Positions 17,228-24,861 of a stretch of 57,459 nucleotides of DNA are shown here, piece after piece. Under the pieces are notes generated by a model. It ran no database searches. It was not told where the DNA came from and was given only the letters and a program-made list of their open reading frames with translations. The stretch comes from Sphingomonadaceae bacterium. Its GTDB lineage: Bacteria > Pseudomonadota > Alphaproteobacteria > Sphingomonadales > Sphingomonadaceae. The stretch lies in NCBI GenBank assembly GCA_021732525.1, contig JAKFUU010000023.1, positions 16,036 to 73,494 on the forward strand, in the 5' to 3' direction. The position numbers and the translations under genes are program-made. Position 1 is the stretch's first letter; each line of letters starts with the position of its first letter.

Positions 17228-18952
17228 ATGAAAAAACTTATCTTGGGCCTTCTCTGCTGCGCGGGCGTCGCATTATCGCCGCTCGCCAGCGCGCAACAAG
17301 CTTCGGGCCAGCTTTCCGCCAACCAACATCCTGCGCCGTTAAAATATGGCATCGCGAGCAGCGCCGATCCGCGCGCAACCGACGCGGGAATGCAAATTCT
17401 GCGCCAAGGCGGCTCGGCAAGCGATGCCGCGATGGCGATGATGCTCGCGCTTACCGTTGTCGAGCCGCAATCGAGCGGGATTGGCGGCGGCGGCTTCCTG
17501 ATCCATAGCGACGGGGCGACGGGCGGACTAACCACCATCAACGGCCGCGAAACCGCGCCTGCCGCTGCAACGCCGGACCGCTTTGTCGATAAAAATGGCA
17601 AGCCGCGCGGTTTTTTGGAGATATTGCCGGGCGGGCGTTCGGCGGGTGTGCCGGGCAATATCCGCTTGATGGCGATGGCGCATCGCAAATGGGGTAAGCT
17701 GGCCTGGGCCGCGCTTTTTGGGCCGGCGATTAAGCTGGCCGAGGAAGGCTTTATCGTCAATGCGACTTTGGCGGCGCGGCTGAAACAAATTTCGCCATTT
17801 TGGGATGATTTTCCCGAAACAAGGCAGCTTTTTTCGGTTGATGGCAAGCTGGCGGTGGCGGGAGACCGGATTAAGAATCCCGATCTGGCCGCGACATTGC
17901 GCCAGATTGCCGCCGAAGGGCCGGATGTTTTTTATCAAGGCGAAATAGCGAAAAAAATTGTCAAAACGCTTACCACGGCGGCGGTAAACCCCGGCGATAT
18001 GACGCTGTCTGATCTTGCAAATTACCGGGCCAAAGAACAAAATGCGCTATGCGCGCCTTACCGTGCCTATGTGGTTTGCGGCATGGGGCCGCCATCATCG
18101 GGCGCGACGACGGTGCTGCAAATATTGGGCACGCTGCGGCCGTTTGATCTGACCAAAATGGGCAAGGATAATCCGCAAAGCTGGCATTTGATCGCAGAGG
18201 CCATGCAGCTGGCTTATGCCGACCGAGAAAAATATCTGGGCGATCCCGATTTTACATCGGTGCCGACATTTGGGCTGGTGGAACGCGATTATCTGATCCA
18301 GCGGTCAAAGCTGATCAATCCGCGCCGCGCGGCGAAAAGCTTTGCGGCGGGTAAGCCGCCGGGCGCGGAGCCGCGAACGGCGGCGATTTCGGGCGAGACC
18401 AGCGGCACCACGCATTTTGTCGCCACCGATGCCGCGGGCAATATTGCCAATATGACCTCGACGATCGAAGCGGCCTTTGGCAATCAAATGGTGGCCGGCG
18501 GTTTTGTGCTCAACAATGAACTGACCGATTTCACCTTTGCGCCGGAAAAAGACGGCGCGCCCGTGGCCAACCGGGTGGAGGGTGGTAAGCGGCCGTTATC
18601 GTCCATGTCGCCGACAATCGTGTTTGATCAGGATGGCCGCCGCGTGATGGCGCTGGGATCGGCGGGGGGCAAGCGGATCATCATGCATGTGACCAAAAGC
18701 TTGATCGGAGCGATTGATTTTGGCCTGCCGCTGCCCGATGCCATCGCGCTACCGAATATTTATTTCGGCCGCGACAAGATTTTGGTCGAAGAAAATACGC
18801 CGCTTGCCGCGATGGCGGAGGAATTGGCCCGCTTTGGCCGCCCGGTTGAGGTTACCGACGTTGGTTCCAAGGTCAATGGCGTGCAATGGACCCCGGCGGG
18901 CTGGATTGGCGCCGCCGACCCGCGCAGCGAAGGGACCGTGCTGGCAGAGTAG
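17228..18952 (+). CDS. ggt: Gamma-glutamyltransferase
   Basis: 574 residues with a signal peptide (LILGLLCCAGVALSPLASAQ), so periplasmic or exported. It hydrolyses or transfers the gamma-glutamyl group of glutathione. The precursor cuts itself to expose a new N-terminal Thr. That site reads SGTTHFVATD (Thr394) followed by AGNIANMTSTIEAAFGN, and LNNELTDF and KRPLSSMSPTIV are also conserved. The large-subunit start ASSADPRATDAGMQIL is typical. It sits 33 bp after pyrD and 45 bp before the acyl-CoA ligase, probably one transcript. Confidence 0.95.
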   Translation: MKKLILGLLCCAGVALSPLASAQQASGQLSANQHPAPLKYGIASSADPRATDAGMQILRQGGSASDAAMAMMLALTVVEPQSSGIGGGGFLIHSDGATGGLTTINGRETAPAAATPDRFVDKNGKPRGFLEILPGGRSAGVPGNIRLMAMAHRKWGKLAWAALFGPAIKLAEEGFIVNATLAARLKQISPFWDDFPETRQLFSVDGKLAVAGDRIKNPDLAATLRQIAAEGPDVFYQGEIAKKIVKTLTTAAVNPGDMTLSDLANYRAKEQNALCAPYRAYVVCGMGPPSSGATTVLQILGTLRPFDLTKMGKDNPQSWHLIAEAMQLAYADREKYLGDPDFTSVPTFGLVERDYLIQRSKLINPRRAAKSFAAGKPPGAEPRTAAISGETSGTTHFVATDAAGNIANMTSTIEAAFGNQMVAGGFVLNNELTDFTFAPEKDGAPVANRVEGGKRPLSSMSPTIVFDQDGRRVMALGSAGGKRIIMHVTKSLIGAIDFGLPLPDAIALPNIYFGRDKILVEENTPLAAMAEELARFGRPVEVTDVGSKVNGVQWTPAGWIGAADPRSEGTVLAE

Positions 18953-18997
18953 CGCGCGGGCACGTTTTTTGCGGATATGCTTTTAGGGAGATAGAGT

Positions 18998-20806
18998 TTG
19001 GCCGCCGATCAATTTGACGATTTTGACAATTTTTCCAATTTGGTGTCGATGTTTTTCACCCGCGCGCAGCAACGCGGGGAGGCCCCATTTCTTTGGGCCA
19101 AATGGGGCGATGAATGGCAAAGCATCAGCTGGGCCGAAACCGCGCGCCGGGCCGCTGGATTTGCCAAAAACCTCAAAAAAATGGGGTTGGAGCCAGGCGA
19201 CCGGGTCATGCTGGTTTCGGAAAATCGCCCCGAATGGTGCATCGCCGATCTGGGCATTATGGCGGCGGGATACATCACCGTTCCGACCTATATTACCAAT
19301 ACCGAACGCGATCATCAGCATATTTTGGACAATAGCGGCGCGCGCGCCATTGTGGTGTCCACCGCAAAGCTGGCGGCGGCGGTAATCCCGGCGGCGATCA
19401 AATCCAACGACGCCGAATATGTCATCGGCATCGAGCCGCTGCCGGCAATGCAGCGCGGTCAGCTAGATTTTCGCAACTGGGCAGATTTGGCCAAAGGCTC
19501 CGAAGCCGATGTCGCGGCATCGATGAAAGCCATGGCCAATGTCAAGCGCGATGATATTGCGTGCATCATCTATACCAGCGGCACCGGCGGCGCGCCGCGC
19601 GGCGTGATGCAGCCGCATGGCGCCATCCTGCATAATGTCGACGGCGCATCCGCGATATTGCGCGAAGATTTTGGGTTGGATGATGAAATATTCCTATCCT
19701 TCCTGCCGCTCAGCCACGCTTACGAACATTCGGGCGGCCAATTTCTGCCCATTGCGGTGGGCGCGCAGATTTATTATTCGGAAGGCCTCGAAAGGCTGAT
19801 GAGCAATATCGAGGAAACCAGCCCGACGATCATGGTTGTGGTGCCGCGCTTGTTTGAAGTGATCCGGGCGCGGATGATCAAAGCTATCGAGAAACAAGGC
19901 CGATTGCCCAATTTCATGCTGGATCAGTCGCTGTCGATTGGCGAGCGCGATTATAACGGCAAAAAGCGGCTGCGCGATGCGCCGCTGCGTTTTCTGCTCT
20001 CCAAAACCTTCAAACCCAAGGTGAATAAACGCTTTGGCGGGCGGTTAAAGGCGCTGGTATCGGGGGGCGCGCCGCTTAATCCCGAAATTGGGATATTCTT
20101 CCAATCGCTCGGCATCACCTTATTGCAAGGCTATGGCCAAACCGAATCCGGCCCGATCATCAGCTGCAATCGGCCCAGTGTGGGTTTGAAAATGGACACG
20201 GTTGGCCCGCCGCTGAAAAATACCGAAGTGAAAATCGCCGATGATGGGGAGATTTTGGTGCGCGGCCCATTGGTGATGAAGGGATATTGGCGCAATCAGG
20301 CCGAAACCCGGCGTGTGTTAAAGGATGGCTGGCTGCATACCGGCGACATCGGTTTGATCGATGAGGCAGGCCGGATCAAGATTACCGACCGAAAAAAAGA
20401 CTTGATCGTCAATGACAAGGGCGAAAATATCGCGCCGCAAAAATTGGAGGGCATGTTGACGCTGCAACCCGAAATATTGCAAGCGATGGTGTCGGGCGAC
20501 CGGCGGCCCTATATGGTTGGCTTAATCGTGCCCGATCCCGAATGGGCGCTCGAATGGGCGCAGGCGCAGGATGTCAAATTTGATTTTGCCGCGCTGCAAT
20601 CAAATCCCGCCTTTCGCAGCGCGATCCGCGCGGCTATCGACCGGGTGAATAAGGAATTGTCGGTGACCGAAAAAATCCGGCAATTTGAATTTACCGACGA
20701 AGCCTTCACGATCGAAAATCAAGAAATGACCCCCAGCATGAAGATCCGCCGCCATATGATCCGCGATCGATATCAACACCGCTTGGACGGCATGTATAAG
20801 GGTTGA
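18998..20806 (+). CDS. AMP-forming long-chain acyl-CoA ligase
   Basis: 602 residues from a TTG start at 18998 with RBS AGGGAG at 18985-18990. The adenylate-forming motifs are present: IIYTSGTGGAPRGVMQPHGA (ATP/P-loop), YGQTESGP (A5), LHTGDIG (A7) and ITDRKKDLIV (A8). Its length and the mid-domain FLPLSHAYEHSGG resemble FadD15/ACSBG-type long-chain synthetases that activate fatty acids with CoA. Some residues near the end (ITEKIRQFEF-like) also match this group. Its stop is 12 bp from that of the converging tlyA-like gene. Substrate chain length cannot be told from sequence. Confidence 0.92.
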   Translation: MAADQFDDFDNFSNLVSMFFTRAQQRGEAPFLWAKWGDEWQSISWAETARRAAGFAKNLKKMGLEPGDRVMLVSENRPEWCIADLGIMAAGYITVPTYITNTERDHQHILDNSGARAIVVSTAKLAAAVIPAAIKSNDAEYVIGIEPLPAMQRGQLDFRNWADLAKGSEADVAASMKAMANVKRDDIACIIYTSGTGGAPRGVMQPHGAILHNVDGASAILREDFGLDDEIFLSFLPLSHAYEHSGGQFLPIAVGAQIYYSEGLERLMSNIEETSPTIMVVVPRLFEVIRARMIKAIEKQGRLPNFMLDQSLSIGERDYNGKKRLRDAPLRFLLSKTFKPKVNKRFGGRLKALVSGGAPLNPEIGIFFQSLGITLLQGYGQTESGPIISCNRPSVGLKMDTVGPPLKNTEVKIADDGEILVRGPLVMKGYWRNQAETRRVLKDGWLHTGDIGLIDEAGRIKITDRKKDLIVNDKGENIAPQKLEGMLTLQPEILQAMVSGDRRPYMVGLIVPDPEWALEWAQAQDVKFDFAALQSNPAFRSAIRAAIDRVNKELSVTEKIRQFEFTDEAFTIENQEMTPSMKIRRHMIRDRYQHRLDGMYKG

Positions 20807-20818
20807 AATTTGCGCCGA

Positions 20819-21562
20819 TCATGCCAATTTATGCGCCCAGATTAGAAATTCGACATTGCCTTGCGGGCCGGTGATCGGGCTGGTGGTAAGACCCTGCACG
20901 CGCCAGCCGTTATCCTCCAGCCATGCGCGCACATCATCGCACACGCGGCTATGGACCGCGCCGTCGCGCACCACGCCGCCCTTGCCCACCTCTTCGCGGC
21001 CCGCCTCAAATTGCGGCTTAATCAGCGCGATCAGCGCCGCGCCCGCTTTCGCAAAGCCAATCGGCCGTGCGAGCACTTTGGCAAGGCCGATGAAGCTGGC
21101 ATCGCACACGATCATGTCAACCGGTTCGGGAATATGCTGCGCGGTCAGGATACGCGCGCTGGTTTGCTCATGCACAATCACGCGGGCGTCATCGCGCAAT
21201 TTCCACGCCAGTTGATTGGTGCCGCTGTCCACCGCATACACCCGCGCCGCGCCGTGCGTTAACAGCACATCGGTGAAGCCGCCGGTCGAACTGCCCACAT
21301 CGATTGCGGTCATCCCCGCCACGTCAACGGCAAATTCATGCAGCGCATGGGCCAGCTTTATCCCGCCGCGCGAAACCCAGGGGTGATCGCGGCCGGTGAG
21401 GCTCAGCGGCGTATCGCTCGCTATTTGCTGGCCTGCTTTATCCGCTTTTTTGTCGCCGATCATCACCTGCCCCGCCATCACCAGCGCCTGCGCCCGCGCG
21501 CGGCTTTCGGCAAAGCCGGCTTCGACAAGCAATATATCCACGCGGGTCTTCTTTTGCGCCAT
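20819..21562 (-). CDS. tlyA: TlyA-family rRNA 2'-O-methyltransferase
   Basis: 247 residues. An N-terminal S4 RNA-binding domain (RVDILLVEAGFAESRARAQA...GQVMIGDKKADK) is joined to an FtsJ/RrmJ-like methyltransferase domain with SAM motif AIDVGSSTGGFTDVLL, acidic DMIVCDASFIG and the KPQFE motif. Mycobacterial and Campylobacter TlyA methylate the ribose of 16S/23S cytidines. The name hemolysin attached to this family is historical and the sequence shows no pore-forming features. Monocistronic, converging with the acyl-CoA ligase. Confidence 0.92.
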   Translation of the reverse strand: MAQKKTRVDILLVEAGFAESRARAQALVMAGQVMIGDKKADKAGQQIASDTPLSLTGRDHPWVSRGGIKLAHALHEFAVDVAGMTAIDVGSSTGGFTDVLLTHGAARVYAVDSGTNQLAWKLRDDARVIVHEQTSARILTAQHIPEPVDMIVCDASFIGLAKVLARPIGFAKAGAALIALIKPQFEAGREEVGKGGVVRDGAVHSRVCDDVRAWLEDNGWRVQGLTTSPITGPQGNVEFLIWAHKLA

Positions 21563-21610
21563 AAGAATAGCGCCCTAGCTTAGCGCCGTCCTTTTCGCCA
21601 TACTATAGTC

Positions 21611-22207
21611 ATGACGCTGCGAATCTCCCTTGCCGGATTGGCCCTTGCCGGTTTGCCCCTTGCCGGTTTGCCCCTTGTCTTGGCCGCTTGTTCATCTCCG
21701 CCGCCTCCGCGCGTTTCGCCGCCGGCACCGGTTGCAACTGCGGCGGCCGCGCCCGGCTTATCTGCTGCGCCCGCCGCCCCGCTGTCTCCTGCGGTATCAC
21801 GGCAACCGGCGGATTGGACCGATTGGCCGTTGGCACAGGGCCGCTGGGATTACCGCCGGGATGCGCGCGGTTCGCTGGCGCTTTATGGCGTGCCGGGGCG
21901 CGATGCGTTGATTACGCTGCGCTGTGATATCCAGCGCGGGCGGCTTTATTTGTCGCGCGCCAAGGAAAATGCGGCACCGGCGGGGCCATTAACGCTGCGA
22001 TCCAGCGCGGCGTTAAAAACATTTGCGGCGCAAGTGGTGAGCGACAATGCGGCGTATATTGCCGCCGAAATACGCCCCGGCGACGATATTTTGGATGCGG
22101 TAGCCTACACGCGCGGCCGGATTGCAATTGAAACGAGCGGTCAGCAAAGCATCGCAATCCCCGTTTGGTCCGAATTGCCGCGGGTGATCGAAGATTGCCG
22201 TAGTTAG
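21611..22207 (+). CDS. Small lipoprotein, function unknown
   Basis: 198 residues. The signal peptide ends in lipobox LVLAAC, followed by a Pro/Ala-rich tether (about residues 28-60) and a globular domain of about 130 residues with strands such as GRWDYRRDARGSLALYGV and ITLRCDIQRGRLYLSR. The hydrophobic core of the signal is built from repeated LAGLP units encoded by 15-bp direct repeats (21628-21672). It would be acylated and inserted in the inner or outer membrane facing the periplasm. I do not recognise a named family; similar short lipoproteins are frequent in sphingomonads. Divergent from tlyA. Confidence 0.8.
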   Translation: MTLRISLAGLALAGLPLAGLPLVLAACSSPPPPRVSPPAPVATAAAAPGLSAAPAAPLSPAVSRQPADWTDWPLAQGRWDYRRDARGSLALYGVPGRDALITLRCDIQRGRLYLSRAKENAAPAGPLTLRSSAALKTFAAQVVSDNAAYIAAEIRPGDDILDAVAYTRGRIAIETSGQQSIAIPVWSELPRVIEDCRS

Positions 22208-22260
22208 CGCGGGAGCGGAAATTCAGGCACATTCCAGCGCGGCTTTTTCAGGCGAGCGCA

Positions 22261-22266
22261 TATAAT
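22261..22266 (+). promoter_or_regulatory. Possible -10 element (TATAAT) and adjacent palindrome
   Basis: TATAAT at 22261-22266 is a perfect sigma70 -10 sequence but has no convincing -35 at 16-18 bp. An ACAAG-t-CTTGT palindrome at 22287-22297 lies just past the expected start point and could be an operator. It would drive the tiny ORF at 22390 with a leader of about 115 nt. Weak evidence. Confidence 0.3.
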
Positions 22267-22373
22267 CGCTCCAAAAAAATAAAATTACAAGTCTTGTTTT
22301 ACTGGCGGGATTGATTCACATCTGGAGTCGCGGAGGGCAAGCCAATGCATATAGCTAATTTTCTTATTTTATC

Positions 22374-22388
22374 GAAAGGAGGTGATCC
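22374..22388 (+). promoter_or_regulatory. Extended perfect Shine-Dalgarno sequence
   Basis: GAAAGGAGGTGATCC is the exact complement of the conserved 16S rRNA 3' end (GGATCACCTCCTTTC), 15 nt without mismatch. Its GGAGG core is 7 nt before the ATG at 22390. Ordinary genes in this window match only 4-7 nt. It decides the start of the 18-codon ORF. Confidence 0.85.
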
Positions 22389-22389
22389 G

Positions 22390-22446
22390 ATGTCTCATGG
22401 TTCAGTTAAGGGGTCGGGCAATTCCGTTCGGGAGATCGGTCGTTAA
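22390..22446 (+). CDS. 18-codon small ORF or leader peptide with very strong RBS
   Basis: ATG at 22390 to TAA at 22444 encodes MSHGSVKGSGNSVREIGR, a hydrophilic, basic, Gly/Ser-rich peptide with no membrane segment. The 15-nt Shine-Dalgarno match at 22374-22388 makes heavy ribosome loading very likely. Immediately downstream (22470-22580) is a compact RNA structure with a T-tract end. It may be a leader peptide controlling that structure, a small protein, or the coding part of a dual-function RNA. I know no family for it. Confidence 0.55.
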   Translation: MSHGSVKGSGNSVREIGR

Positions 22447-22469
22447 CTTTCGCATTTTGCAAGGGTAAC

Positions 22470-22580
22470 GAGGCCGAACCTTCTTCGGCACGCAGCAACT
22501 TCCGGCAGCGGGTGTCTGACCGCTGACCCATGCTTTAACAATTACGGGGTCGCTGGATAGCATCCGGCGGCCTCTTTTCT
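22470..22580 (+). ncRNA. Structured RNA element with terminator-like 3' end
   Basis: An outer helix GAGGCCG (22470-22476) with CGGCCTC (22568-22574) closes a domain and is followed by TTTTCT. Inside are CAGCGG/CCGCTG (22506-22511 with 22520-22525, 8-nt loop) and GACCC/GGGTC (22525-22529 with 22547-22551; the G at 22525 is shared). The 5' strand of the outer helix can instead form the hairpin GCCGAA-CCTTC-TTCGGC (22473-22489), so the two folds exclude each other. Such switching, 24 nt after a strongly translated ORF, is how attenuators work; a stand-alone sRNA is the alternative. No known riboswitch family was recognised. Confidence 0.5.
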
Positions 22581-22596
22581 ATAAGCCCATCGCATA

Positions 22597-22667
22597 GCCC
22601 TTTACCCAGCCTGGGACCCCTCCGCCCTGCGGGCACCTCCCCGGAACGGGGAGGATTTGAGCGATCC
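22597..22667. repeat. GC-rich palindromic intergenic repeat, copy 1
   Basis: The segment GCCCTTTACCCAGCCTGGGA through CTCCCCGGAACGGGGAGGAT recurs almost unchanged at 38039-38109. It contains internal inverted repeats (CCCAGcCTGGG and CTCCCC/GGGGAG). With the tiny ORF and structured RNA it accounts for most of the 595-bp gap 22208-22802; bases 22670-22790 before sppA show nothing recognisable. Confidence 0.8.
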
Positions 22668-22802
22668 ACATTTAATGCAACAAGTTCTAATTTATGGCTC
22701 CCGGCGACCCGCCGCCCTTACCGTCTGTCGCTTTGTCAAAAGCCACTAGCATTTATGCCGCCAACATCTAAATTAGCCGGATAATAGGTAGGAAGAAAAG
22801 CA

Positions 22803-24707
22803 ATGGCATTCATACAGGGCGCGTGGAAAATTTTGGTGGCGATGAAGGATGGCTTGGCGCTGCTTTTCTTATTGCTGTTTTTCGCGCTGCTTTTTGCGGC
22901 CTTGCGCGCCGGGCCCAATCCGGCGTCGGTTCGTGACGGCGCGTTATTGATTGATCTCAATGGCTTTATTTCCGAACAGCCGGAGGCGGTCGATCCGCTG
23001 ATACCGTTGCTAACGGGCGAACAACCGATCCGCGAATATCGACAGCGTGATATTATTCGCGCGCTGAAACTGGCCGAAACCGATCAAAAAGTGAAAGCCG
23101 TGGTGCTCGACCTCGATAGTTTTCTGGGCGGCGGGCAAAGCAGTCTGGCCGCGATTGGCGATGCGATCGACCGGGTTAAGAAAGCCGGAAAGCCGGTCTA
23201 TAGCTTTGCCACCGCCTATTCGGATGATGGCTATCAATTGGCCGCGCATGCCACCCAGATTTGGATGGACCCGCTGGGCGGGGTGTTGATTTCCGGGCTT
23301 GGCGGAACGCAGCCTTATTATAAGGGCTTGCTCGACCGGCTGGGGATCAAGGCCAATGTATACCGCGTCGGCACCTTCAAAAGCGCGGTTGAACCCTTTA
23401 CCCGGCGCGATCAATCGCCCGAGGCCGAAGCAGCGATCAAAGCGGTCTATGACGAAATTTGGGGGCAATGGCAGGCCGATGTGGCCAAGGCGCGGCCCGC
23501 CGCCCGGTTGACAGGGCTGCTCAATCAACCCGCCGCCAGCATCGAAGCCGCCCAAGGCGATCTGGCGCAGCTGGCGGTTAGGGACAGGCTGGTTGACAAG
23601 CTGGGGGACCGGATCGCCTTTGGCAAATTTATCGCTGCAAAAGTGGGCGGCGATGCGGCGAAAACAACGGGCGGTTATGCCGCCACCCCGATGACGGCTT
23701 TGCTGGCCGCCAATGATCCAAGCGACAATGGCGATCCGATTGGTGTGATTACCGTTGCTGGCACGCTGGTCGATGGAAAGGCTGGCCCTGGCACCGCGGC
23801 GGGCGACACGGTCGCCAATTTAATTTACGATGCCATCGAAGATAAGGATATCAAGGCCTTAGTGGTCCGTGTCGATTCCCCCGGCGGATCGGTGCTGGCG
23901 TCGGAGAAAGTCCGGCTGGCTTTGCAAGCCGCCAAGCAAAAGAAACTGCCGATCGTGGTTTCGATGGCCAATCTGGCGGCAAGCGGCGGCTATTGGGTGG
24001 CGATGCCCGCCGATGTCATATTTGCCCAGCCGTCCACATTAACCGGTTCCATCGGAATTTTCGGGATTTTGCCCAGCGGGGCGCAAGCCTTGGCCAATAT
24101 CGGCATCAACACCGACGGCGTCAAAACCACGCCTTTGTCCGGCGAGCCCGATATACTCGGCGGCTTCAGCCCCGAATTTGACCGGGTGATGCAAAGCGTG
24201 ATCGAAAATGGCTATCGCGATTTCCTCGGCCGGGTGGCCGCCGCGCGCGGCAAAAGCGTCGAACAAATCGACGCCATCGGTCAAGGGCGCGTATGGGCCG
24301 GGGGGACCGCGCGGCGGCTGGGCTTGGTCGACCGGTTGGGCGGCATGGACGAAGCCTTGGCCGAAGCGGCGAGCCGCGCCAAATTGAAAGACGGCGCGTG
24401 GCATCCGCAATATTTTGAGCCTGCGCCAAAGGGCTGGGCCGCGCTGCTGGGCGATGCTGCTCCGGCGGCAAAAGCGGCGGTGCCCATGGATCTATTCGCC
24501 CGCGCGGCCTGGGCCCGCGAAGAACAATGGCGGCGCATATCGGCGGATATCCAAATGCTGTCGGGCAGCGACGGCGCGCAAATCCGCTGTTTGGAATGCA
24601 GCGCCATTGCCGGCACGCCTGTGTTCCTGCGGCGGTCGGCGGGAAGCAATAAAGCCGAAGCCGGATGGTTCGGCGCAATATTACGCGCGGCATTTGCCAA
24701 GCCTTAG
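22803..24707 (+). CDS. sppA: Signal peptide peptidase SppA, long (67K) type
   Basis: 634 residues with one N-terminal membrane helix (LALLFLLLFFALLFAALRAG), so inner-membrane with a periplasmic catalytic part. Two tandem S49 domains are present as in E. coli SppA. The catalytic Lys193 sits in VGTFKSAVEPFTRRDQSPEA and the nucleophile Ser394 in MANLAASGGYWVAMPAD, with DSPGGSV and TGSIGIFG conserved. It degrades signal peptides left in the membrane. The C-terminal ~80 residues contain IRCLECSAIAG and are less conserved. Its TAG stop is the first codon of a long intergenic repeat. Confidence 0.95.
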   Translation: MAFIQGAWKILVAMKDGLALLFLLLFFALLFAALRAGPNPASVRDGALLIDLNGFISEQPEAVDPLIPLLTGEQPIREYRQRDIIRALKLAETDQKVKAVVLDLDSFLGGGQSSLAAIGDAIDRVKKAGKPVYSFATAYSDDGYQLAAHATQIWMDPLGGVLISGLGGTQPYYKGLLDRLGIKANVYRVGTFKSAVEPFTRRDQSPEAEAAIKAVYDEIWGQWQADVAKARPAARLTGLLNQPAASIEAAQGDLAQLAVRDRLVDKLGDRIAFGKFIAAKVGGDAAKTTGGYAATPMTALLAANDPSDNGDPIGVITVAGTLVDGKAGPGTAAGDTVANLIYDAIEDKDIKALVVRVDSPGGSVLASEKVRLALQAAKQKKLPIVVSMANLAASGGYWVAMPADVIFAQPSTLTGSIGIFGILPSGAQALANIGINTDGVKTTPLSGEPDILGGFSPEFDRVMQSVIENGYRDFLGRVAAARGKSVEQIDAIGQGRVWAGGTARRLGLVDRLGGMDEALAEAASRAKLKDGAWHPQYFEPAPKGWAALLGDAAPAAKAAVPMDLFARAAWAREEQWRRISADIQMLSGSDGAQIRCLECSAIAGTPVFLRRSAGSNKAEAGWFGAILRAAFAKP

Positions 24708-24861
24708 AGGCTGCTGACGTTAAGCCGACTCTCCTCGTCATTGCGAGCGAGGCGCGGCAATCCAGTGTCACCGGCGCACAGTCTGGCCAGTGGCACAGCC
24801 TGGATTGCTTCGTCGCTGCGCTCCTCGCAATGACGGATCAGGCATATGTTATCACGCTCTA
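24705..24861. repeat. Long inverted intergenic repeat, copy 1
   Basis: A palindromic element whose arms read CTCCTCGTCATTGCGAGCGA and, on the far side, TCGCTGCGCTCCTCGCAATGACG. The two arms flank GGCAATCCAG and CCTGGATTGC blocks. A diverged copy lies at 42836-42974, with matching outer parts GACGTTAAG and CATATGT-ATCACGC. This copy fills the gap between converging sppA and prfC exactly, from one TAG stop to the other. Confidence 0.85.

Noticed and set aside
20819-21562. TlyA-like gene as a hemolysin
   Set aside because: S4 plus FtsJ-type methyltransferase motifs show an rRNA methyltransferase; the toxin name is historical.
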